Assembly: GCA_946537975.1 (NCBI GenBank)
Contig: CAMNGG010000299.1
Location: 1-34,886 of the forward strand
DNA from: an uncultured Treponema sp.
Lineage (GTDB): Bacteria > Spirochaetota > Spirochaetia > Treponematales > Treponemataceae
Length of the DNA stretch: 34,886 nt
Direction of reading: 5' to 3'
The notes below the pieces were generated by a model, which was not told the origin of the DNA, did not search any database, and saw only the letters and a program-made list of their open reading frames with translations. The stretch's first letter is position 1; each line of letters begins with the position of its first letter. Below, in pieces: positions 29,685-34,886 of this stretch. The position numbers and the translations under genes are program-made.

Positions 29685-30760
29685 TATTTAATCTCCGCTA
29701 CAAACTTTGTCATCTTTGAATAAAGATCCGGACACTCGCTGATAATGAACACAAGCGCATTCGGATACATTGTTCCGCTGAACATATTTGCAAAATGTGC
29801 CATCGCTTCACGTAGTTTTTTCTGTTCGAGATAAGAAAAATAAGAAGCAAGATTTTCTGCCATTATTACCTTATCACCCTCTGCATATTTTCCACTTTCA
29901 AGATAGACAAAGATTCCGTCATTGATTGTTGCAAACTGAGGAGTCTTATAAGATTCAAGCTTGAGTCTGCTCATTTCAAAGTTATCGAGCAAAAGCTCTT
30001 TTGCAGTGAGAATGTGATTCTTATCCAGGAACTCAATGAAGCGGTTTGCAGCAACTCCACCCACAATTCCAGCAATCATACTTTTGTGACTCTGTTTCAA
30101 AACAGGCTTGTCTTTTATGATTTCTGAAACACGCACCCAGCCACGACGGTCCGGAGTTTTTTCAAGATTATCAAGTTCTTCAATTGATGACTGATTATCC
30201 AGAGCTTTCGGATTTGCAGAAATGTAATCTAGAATGCGGTCATCAACTCCATTCTTGTTTGCCCACAAAAGCCAGTCCTGAACACTTGGCACAAACTCGT
30301 AAATGTTAAAGCGAGAAACAAGGGCCGGGTCCAGGTCTGTAAGCTGATATTCTTCTCCATTGTTTACAGCTGAAATAATGCGGCTACCTGCAGGAAGAGA
30401 ACGGCCGGCAAGTTTACGATTTAGGGCAAGATCCATGATAGTCTGCAACACTTCCGGGCGTGCACGATTCAACTCATCAAGGAAGAGAACAACCGGTGTA
30501 TCATCTGTCGGAAACCAGTAAGGAGGCATGAACTCTGTATGCCCGGTCTCTTCGTTTTTATGCGGAATACCAATCAAGTCGCCAGGATCACTCATCTGTC
30601 CCAAAAACAAAGGCACGACCTTGCAGCCTTTTGCTGTATAAAACTTTTCCAAAATCTGAGACTTACCGATTCCGTGTTTTCCCATAAGCATAATATTCTG
30701 AGTACTTGGAGTTTCTTCCAGAATCTCCAAAAGCAAATTACCATCAATTCTTACTGACAT
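29684..30760 (-). CDS. MoxR-family AAA+ ATPase
   Basis: 358 residues. Walker A GKHGIGKS at 27-34, Walker B VVLFLDE at 90-96 followed by NRARPEVLQTIMD (the helix-2 insert region typical of MoxR), sensor-1 Asn in SAVNNGEEY (~133) and the arginine finger in DPALVSRF (~150) are intact. The C-terminal ~150 residues form the helical lid and an extension. MoxR ATPases act as oligomeric rings that remodel substrates through a vWA partner. It heads a three-gene operon MoxR - vWA - FlhA-like under regulon promoter 16, so the FlhA-like protein is a plausible client. Confidence 0.9.
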   Translation of the reverse strand: MSVRIDGNLLLEILEETPSTQNIMLMGKHGIGKSQILEKFYTAKGCKVVPLFLGQMSDPGDLIGIPHKNEETGHTEFMPPYWFPTDDTPVVLFLDELNRARPEVLQTIMDLALNRKLAGRSLPAGSRIISAVNNGEEYQLTDLDPALVSRFNIYEFVPSVQDWLLWANKNGVDDRILDYISANPKALDNQSSIEELDNLEKTPDRRGWVRVSEIIKDKPVLKQSHKSMIAGIVGGVAANRFIEFLDKNHILTAKELLLDNFEMSRLKLESYKTPQFATINDGIFVYLESGKYAEGDKVIMAENLASYFSYLEQKKLREAMAHFANMFSGTMYPNALVFIISECPDLYSKMTKFVAEIK

Positions 30761-30788
30761 ATTTCTTATCCTCCATTCGTTGTCTATA

Positions 30789-30820
30789 ATTTAATCACAT
30801 ACAAATATCATTTAGTGATA
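30789..30820 (-). promoter_or_regulatory. Regulon promoter 16, for the MoxR-vWA-FlhA-like operon
   Basis: Palindrome at 30806-30820, TATCACTAAATGATA toward the gene, then 11 bp, then -10 TTAAAT at 30789-30794. Confidence 0.82.
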
Positions 30821-30851
30821 GGCTACAATTTATTTTCTCAATTCACTGGTA

Positions 30852-31556
30852 CTATATTTTTCCAAGCTCTTTCATTAGTTCTTCTGGCATCTCTAAGAAC
30901 TCCTTATGCAAAACTCGAATCCTTTTTCCTTGTAAATCAAGAACAGAATACAAATACTTCTGTTCCAAATTCTTGGGACTCTCTTTCCTACTGTCAAAAA
31001 TTGCCTTTATAGAACTCTGGGCTATTTCTACTGTTTTCAATGTCAGGTTTTGATCACTCTCTTCAATTCTTAAATGTTCATATAAAAGATCTGCTAATTT
31101 CTCATTTTCATACAAATCCCTACAAACTTCTGAAAGCAAAAGTTCCATAATTTCATAATCTTCTAATAAGAAATTTTCTATAAACAAACCTGAAAGCATC
31201 CGAATTTCTATAGCTGCACACCCTATAGAAATAATTATAGAATCTGAAAAGTAAGCCTCATTTAGATATCTGAATTTAATTCGATATTCTGTTTCTTGAG
31301 ACTCTTTCTGCATTGTTATTTCTAAGTTATATCTTTTTCCCAAATCCATAAGGAACCGATCAATAGAATCCTTTACTATATAATATGAAAGAGCTCTTTT
31401 AGTTGATTTATAATTATTTAAGCCAATCACTGTATACGCATCTATAAAAAGTGAATTCCAAAAAACTCTATGACTTACATCCAAAAGTTTTATCTTTTCT
31501 TCATTGAGAATTTCCTTAAGCTGTTCATTATCTATTTTCTCTTCACAATCCGACAC
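30852..31556 (-). CDS. Family A paralogue, third gene of a three-paralogue operon
   Basis: 234 residues, beginning with GTG at 31556 (GAGG upstream) and overlapping the previous gene by 25 bp. Shared family A features: N-terminal helix with RVFWNSLFIDAY, beta-rich middle (IIISIGCAAIEIRML), helix LKTVEIAQSSIKAIFDS, and the C-terminal IRVLHKEFLEMPEELMKEL, where VLHKEF matches IYHKDF. Function unknown; predicted soluble. It ends just before the MoxR operon's promoter. Confidence 0.7.
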   Translation of the reverse strand: MSDCEEKIDNEQLKEILNEEKIKLLDVSHRVFWNSLFIDAYTVIGLNNYKSTKRALSYYIVKDSIDRFLMDLGKRYNLEITMQKESQETEYRIKFRYLNEAYFSDSIIISIGCAAIEIRMLSGLFIENFLLEDYEIMELLLSEVCRDLYENEKLADLLYEHLRIEESDQNLTLKTVEIAQSSIKAIFDSRKESPKNLEQKYLYSVLDLQGKRIRVLHKEFLEMPEELMKELGKI

Positions 31557-32269
31557 AAGTAGCCTCTTATATATTCCAACTCTCTTGTAAGCACTTCCGG
31601 ATTCTCAAAAAAGTCTTTGTGATAAATCCGGACAACTTTTCCACTTTTCAAAAATGACGAATACAAAACTTTCTGTACAAACGATGCATGGTCGCTTTTG
31701 TCATTTTGAAAATAAAGAGCGCGGATTGAAGACCTGGCTATCTCTATAGATTTTGAATTAATCTTTTTCGAACACTCTTCTATATGCTTTGTTTCTGCGG
31801 CTAAGGCTTCAAACTTTTCTTTTTCACTGTTGAAAATAACGTCAAACAGTTTCGCAATAATATTTGTAACAAGTACATATTCTTCAAGCATGAATTGTTT
31901 TAAGAGTGGATCATATGGAAAAATACGCAGAGTAATATCCTTATTACAAATTACAATAGAAAGCTCATCTGCTTTCGTTTTCTTTTTTCGATCAAAACAA
32001 ATCCTTAAAATAAATTCTGTTCTGCTAGGTCCGTTTGTCTCTGTTACAGAAATTCCGTATTTTTTGCAAAGCTCTGAAAAATTTCTTCGACAGTAATCAG
32101 ACACATCTCCCACACTAAGATTTACTGGAACCATAAAATATCCATATTGATAGGTGTAGTTCTTGAATAAAGCCTTAAACGTATTATTCCAGTATTCCCC
32201 ATGAATGTGGTTTATGAGCTCTGTTTTCTCACGGTCTAAAATCGAGGCCAATTCTCTTTCGCTTTTCAT
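31532..32269 (-). CDS. Family A paralogue, second gene of the operon
   Basis: 245 residues from the ATG at 32269, which overlaps the stop of the upstream gene (ATGA); a TTG further upstream is less likely. It has the helix NSKSIEIARSSIRALYFQ (residues ~187-204) and RIYHKDFFENPEVLTREL near the end, the clearest version of the family A signature, preceded by an N-terminal helix with GEYWNNTFKALF and a beta-rich middle. Nothing else recognised. The gene order suggests that the three proteins work together, perhaps as a hetero-oligomer. Confidence 0.72.
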   Translation of the reverse strand: MKSERELASILDREKTELINHIHGEYWNNTFKALFKNYTYQYGYFMVPVNLSVGDVSDYCRRNFSELCKKYGISVTETNGPSRTEFILRICFDRKKKTKADELSIVICNKDITLRIFPYDPLLKQFMLEEYVLVTNIIAKLFDVIFNSEKEKFEALAAETKHIEECSKKINSKSIEIARSSIRALYFQNDKSDHASFVQKVLYSSFLKSGKVVRIYHKDFFENPEVLTRELEYIRGYLCRIVKRK

Positions 32270-32958
32270 TCCGTTTCCTTCCTGCAATAAAGTTTGTCTT
32301 CGATTTCCATTTCATGAGGGGACTTAAAAAGCTTGAGTACGTCCGAGGAATCTATGCTGAAAGGCTTATGATAAATCTGAATATGATATTTCTCATCTTT
32401 CGAAATCCGGGCAATAATATCGCTCTTCAAACGATTCTGATTGATTTTATAATCCAGACATTTCTCTCTTAGTACTGAATTACATAGAGCCAGAATTGAA
32501 GCTTTTACAATATCTGCAGTTTTAAGATTTAGATAAAACTTGTCACGGACTTCCTCTGTCTTTTCTATAAGAGGTTTTATATCAATGTTGATATAATCCT
32601 GTATCCATTTCAAACCTCGCTCCCAATCGGATGCAGCAAAACTTCTGGAATTGATATGAGGAACAGAAACTGTAAAATCATTCGTCTTCTTGTCTATTCC
32701 GACATAAATTGGAAAAGGAACAATCGAAATGTAATAGTGGTTGTTATGAGAGTATGCCGAATATTTAAGGCCGCTTTTCTTTGCAATAGATTTTATGCCT
32801 TTCTTCAACTGAGAAAGAACATCTGTAGAGGATTCATTCAGTGGCTTATATTCTTCCTGAAGAATACAAAGCTGAAAATAAGCCTGTTTCCAGAATTCAC
32901 CCGAAATCTGATAAATTAATTCATTGAGTTCCGTGCATGGTTCATCGTTCTCATTCAT
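32266..32958 (-). CDS. Family A paralogue, first gene of the operon, leaderless
   Basis: 230 residues. It is closest to the protein at 5175: GLKWIQDYINIDI, SVPHINSRSF (against ALPHFNPKQF), the helix LKTADIVKASILAL, YHIQIYHKPFSIDSSDV and SPHEMEIE. The ATG begins six bases after the -10 TATATT, so transcription should start on the A of the start codon; there is no ribosome binding site. It drives two further paralogues that overlap it by a few bases each. Confidence 0.75.
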   Translation of the reverse strand: MNENDEPCTELNELIYQISGEFWKQAYFQLCILQEEYKPLNESSTDVLSQLKKGIKSIAKKSGLKYSAYSHNNHYYISIVPFPIYVGIDKKTNDFTVSVPHINSRSFAASDWERGLKWIQDYINIDIKPLIEKTEEVRDKFYLNLKTADIVKASILALCNSVLREKCLDYKINQNRLKSDIIARISKDEKYHIQIYHKPFSIDSSDVLKLFKSPHEMEIEDKLYCRKETE

Positions 32959-32964
32959 GAGGCC

Positions 32965-32996
32965 AATATAACAAGCCGGGCTATCATATAATGATA
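32965..32996 (-). promoter_or_regulatory. Regulon promoter 17, for the family A triple operon
   Basis: Perfect palindrome TATCATTATATGATA at 32982-32996, then 11 bp, then an extended -10, TGT TATATT, at 32965-32970. Confidence 0.85.
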
Positions 32997-33048
32997 TTCG
33001 TAAATAGATTTTATTATTTATTCAAAAAAACTCTGTGCCAATTTTCCA

Positions 33049-33403
33049 TCAGGCTTCTGATATTATGAAGTCTTTAGACTTTGGATCAAACGAAAGCTTA
33101 TGCCACTGCTCGTTCAAAAAGGAAAGCGACCACTGATTTTCCTTAATACCAAAAACTTTGAGAATAGAAAAAGGCTTCTCCCGATCTATCATCTCAGGAG
33201 AAGCCACAAGGCACCGGGCTTTTTGGTCAGATTTGTAAGTTAAGCCTCCATCAAACTTTTTCAAATCTATAGACAGGAGCGGGATCCCCCGCAGGCGCTA
33301 CTCTGTCATGAGTTCGCATTTTCTGCTGCATGTGCCTTTTATTATCAAGATGCAAATTAGCTTCCATAGAGTACCAGTCTATTGCTTTAATTGCTGTACG
33401 CAT
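33049..33403 (-). pseudogene. Small ORF broken by a frameshift, unknown product
   Basis: From the ATG at 33403 a frame reads MRTAIKAIDWYSMEANLHLD and on to FEKV, ending at 33251. A second frame reads on from the same A5 run (GAAAAAGTTT, 33255-33264) as KKFDGGLTYKSDQKARCL to 33049. Joining them at the A-run gives about 119 residues. The simplest reading is one small gene with a one-base indel; programmed frameshifting or sequencing error are alternatives. No ribosome binding site is obvious. A GC-rich hairpin (33272-33307) sits within the first frame. I do not recognise the product, and it may not be coding. Confidence 0.35.
33272..33307. repeat. GC-rich stem-loop
   Basis: GACAG (33272-33276) pairs with CTGTC (33303-33307), and inside it GCGGG-ATCC-CCCGC (33279-33292) forms a 5-bp all-GC stem. 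It stands out in AT-rich surroundings and could be part of a REP-like insertion or an RNA structure. Confidence 0.45.
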
Positions 33404-33411
33404 CTTTATAC

Positions 33412-33471
33412 AAGGTGCATCAAGGATTTCCCTTGAGGTACAATTCCTTTCGAAATTGCTGCATGCACCTT
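33412..33471 (-). ncRNA. Candidate structured RNA (three-way junction) next to the DUF2828 gene
   Basis: On the minus strand AAGGTGCAT (33471-33463) pairs with ATGCACCTT (33420-33412), closing a 9-bp stem around two hairpins: CAATTTC-GAAA-GGAATTG (33458-33441, GNRA loop, one G-U pair) and CAAGG-GAAAT-CCTTG (33435-33421). It starts 8 bases after the DUF2828 stop. There is no T-tract, so it is not an ordinary terminator. TROVE-type proteins bind stem-loop Y RNAs often encoded next to them, which makes an RNA partner possible, but this is inference. Confidence 0.4.
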
Positions 33472-33478
33472 TAATTCC

Positions 33479-34886
33479 TTATGCTACAAGCTTGTCGAAC
33501 TCAGCATATGGTTCAAGTATCTGAAGCATGAACTCGTATGGAGTTACAACCTTGAGGTCGCCACTCACTACATCTGCAAAGATGTTTGCTGATGCACCGC
33601 TTACCAGTTTTACGCCCTTCTCGTTCATTGTAACAGGAAGGTGTGTATCGCGGGCTTCTACGTTCCAGAATACGAGCTCTGGAAGTTCATAACCGGCAGC
33701 TTCAAACTCCTTTTTGTAGAATTCGAAGGTTGAGACACCTTCTGCGCAGTAATCGAACTCCATGTCAGAAATAATCAAAACTCGTTCAATCATTTCCTCT
33801 TTTGGAACATTACCGCTCTTTGCTACATCAAGGATAAGGCGGTAAACCTTACCGATATCAGTGTTAGAACAGTCATTAAACTTTGAAATGAAGTTTAACT
33901 TCTTCTGCAAAGTGTCTGCGTTCTCTGGAACCTGAACGAGTCTTGGTTCAGAACTGAAGGTGATAAAGCTGTTCTTATATGCACCATCAAGCTGTTCTGC
34001 AAAAAGCAATGCCAAAGATGTAGCAATATTGATTGCAGCAAAATCTCCAGAACCATACATAGAACCAGAACCGTCGCGAACAACAATGGTCTTTGAATCA
34101 AAGCTTCCACGGTCCAAAGCCTTCCAGCTTGCTTCCAAAGGAAGGGCCTTCTCGTCCGGAAGACATCTAGCACCAGACCATCCATCCATAAATGGAGCAA
34201 CAATCTGATATGGATAAAGGGTCTTAGTATTAAGCTTTACCCTCTCCTCATCAGGAATCTCTTCACCACGAGCAAGCTTTTCTGCCTGTTCAACTACCTT
34301 GTTCAAGAAGCTCTTATAGCGTTCTTCATCGTTACGCATAAAGGCCTTCTTGTAACGGAGCATTGCCTGACTTGGCTGCTTAGAATAATCAAAGGTGTAA
34401 TCCTTGCGACGAAGGTTATCTTCAAGAATCTTGATTTCCTTACGAAGCGCAGAACACAACTTACGATATTCAACGGCCTTCATTCCAAGAGCTGCCATAA
34501 GCTGTTTGGCAAGCCAAACACTCTCTTTAGAAGAAGTATTGATAGAAGGAAGCCACTTTCCAAGCAAGCTTACGGTTCCTGAGCCTGTCGAAGGGTCTTT
34601 ACCCTTCTCCATTGCTTCCTTATCTTTTTCAATCTGACTTTTTATCAGAGCGATTGCATCATTCTTTACCGGTGTATCAAGCAGAACAAGAAGGTCATCC
34701 CAGCGACCGTATTCAGGAACAGCGTAAACAATCTGCTTGGCCATTTCTGGATAGAACTGAGCCAATTCTTTCAAGAGCACGCGGAAGCTGTTTCGCTCAC
34801 CAAGACCACCGCGGATGTTACGCATATAAAAAAGAATCTTAATTGCAACTACAGGATTCTCTGCATAAGCCTTTGCAAAAAGCTTG
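33479..34886 (-). CDS. DUF2828 (TROVE/Ro60-like plus vWA) protein, 5' end outside window
   Basis: The frame runs on to the window edge; the visible start of the protein (NPVVAIKILFYMRNIRGGLG) is internal, and the ATG at 34825 is not the true start. DUF2828 signatures: YGRWDDLLVLL, LLGKWLPSINTSS, RKLCSALRKEIKILEDNL, QAMLRYKKAFMRNDEERY and TLYPYQIVAPF, then a vWA domain with MIDAS DGSGS (in RDGSGSMYGSG), TDIGKVYRLI and the final ISDMEFD strand. The N-terminal repeats resemble the HEAT-like ring of Ro60/TROVE proteins, which bind RNA. The role may be RNA surveillance or a scaffold. A REP-like repeat is inserted in frame at 34578-34595. Whether it belongs to the regulon cannot be judged because its promoter is outside. 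Confidence 0.85.
   Translation of the reverse strand, partial: KLFAKAYAENPVVAIKILFYMRNIRGGLGERNSFRVLLKELAQFYPEMAKQIVYAVPEYGRWDDLLVLLDTPVKNDAIALIKSQIEKDKEAMEKGKDPSTGSGTVSLLGKWLPSINTSSKESVWLAKQLMAALGMKAVEYRKLCSALRKEIKILEDNLRRKDYTFDYSKQPSQAMLRYKKAFMRNDEERYKSFLNKVVEQAEKLARGEEIPDEERVKLNTKTLYPYQIVAPFMDGWSGARCLPDEKALPLEASWKALDRGSFDSKTIVVRDGSGSMYGSGDFAAINIATSLALLFAEQLDGAYKNSFITFSSEPRLVQVPENADTLQKKLNFISKFNDCSNTDIGKVYRLILDVAKSGNVPKEEMIERVLIISDMEFDYCAEGVSTFEFYKKEFEAAGYELPELVFWNVEARDTHLPVTMNEKGVKLVSGASANIFADVVSGDLKVVTPYEFMLQILEPYAEFDKLVA
34578..34595. repeat. REP-like repeat inserted in frame in the DUF2828 gene
   Basis: CCTGAGCCTGTCGAAGGG matches a short repeat I recall as widely dispersed in bacterial genomes (the + frame reads PEPVEGS, its usual spurious peptide). 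In the gene it encodes DPSTGSGT between the helix EAMEKGK and the conserved LLGKWLPS, a flexible insertion that leaves the frame intact. Confidence 0.55.

Noticed and set aside
2402-32958. Prophage or tailocin cluster
   Set aside because: No terminase, portal, capsid, tail, holin or integrase is seen; the DnaB-type ATPases alone do not make a phage.
4629-32996. The repeated 15-bp palindromes as a CRISPR array or recombination (att) sites
   Set aside because: Spacing is kilobases and irregular, and each copy has a fixed 11-bp distance to a -10 element upstream of a gene, which fits promoters, not arrays or cassettes.
4612-32996. The promoters as sigma-28 (FliA) flagellar promoters (TAAA...N11...GCCGATAA)
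   Set aside because: The TAAA-N11 spacing is suggestive, but no GCCGATAA-type -10 occurs; the downstream element is TATAAT-like and the upstream one is palindromic.
33412-33471. Intrinsic terminator of the DUF2828 gene
   Set aside because: There is no T-tract after the stem on either strand; a structured RNA is the better guess.

Overview
The window is AT-rich DNA that looks like an accessory island of a spirochaete, most likely Treponema or a close relative. This is inferred: the FliM-like protein follows the spirochaete FliM pattern closely (YDFKRPDRFSKEEL, VASVDQLTCEEFLRSIP), ribosome binding sites are AGGAGG-type, and codon use is AT-rich. I see no rRNA, tRNA, CRISPR array, prophage structural genes or intact insertion sequence.

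Layout. Positions 1-2260 are a mixed left flank: the end of an XRE regulator, a HAD-like protein, a remnant of a DUF4143 ATPase and a flavodoxin. From 2402 to 32996 nearly every transcription unit starts from the same kind of promoter. It has a 15-bp palindrome, in transcription direction TATCAYTAAATGATA, then 11 bp, then a TATAAT-like -10 hexamer. I count 17 palindromes serving 18 promoters and about 30 genes. The spacing is 11 bp in 17 of the 18 promoters and 12 in the other. The palindrome lies where the -35 element should be, so these promoters must share one DNA-binding regulator. The WYL-domain regulator at 26277-27272 carries the site in its own promoter and is the best candidate in view. 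A block at 7976-12274 lacks the site and is a separate module: an HTH pair, an inactive-looking HsdM-HsdS fusion and a second WYL regulator with its own operator, TTGATAAACGTTTATCAA.

The regulon encodes an unusual set of proteins. Five derive from the flagellar motor and export gate but lack the membrane-attached parts: three FliG-like proteins (middle plus C-terminal domains only), one FliM-FliN fusion and one FlhA cytoplasmic domain. The FlhA-like gene is the last gene of a MoxR ATPase / von Willebrand A (DUF2201-like) operon. Around them are a winged-helix AAA+ ATPase, an intact and a degenerate DnaB-type RecA-fold ATPase, two PD-(D/E)XK-like nucleases, an HNH nuclease, a PLD-family protein, a SLOG (DUF2493) protein, two small cysteine-rich proteins, and at least seven members of an unrecognised paralogous family called family A here. 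Family A shares a C-terminal 'KT.EIA..SI.AL ... IYHK.F..NP' signature.

At the right edge are a frameshifted small ORF, a strongly folding intergenic segment, and a 5'-truncated DUF2828 (TROVE/Ro60-like plus vWA) gene.

Working hypothesis (inference): this is one co-regulated, probably stress- or invasion-induced system. A soluble scaffold borrowed from the flagellar switch and export gate is combined with MoxR/vWA chaperone machinery and nucleases. The main alternative is that the flagellar-like proteins act on the host's own motor. No system I know combines these components.
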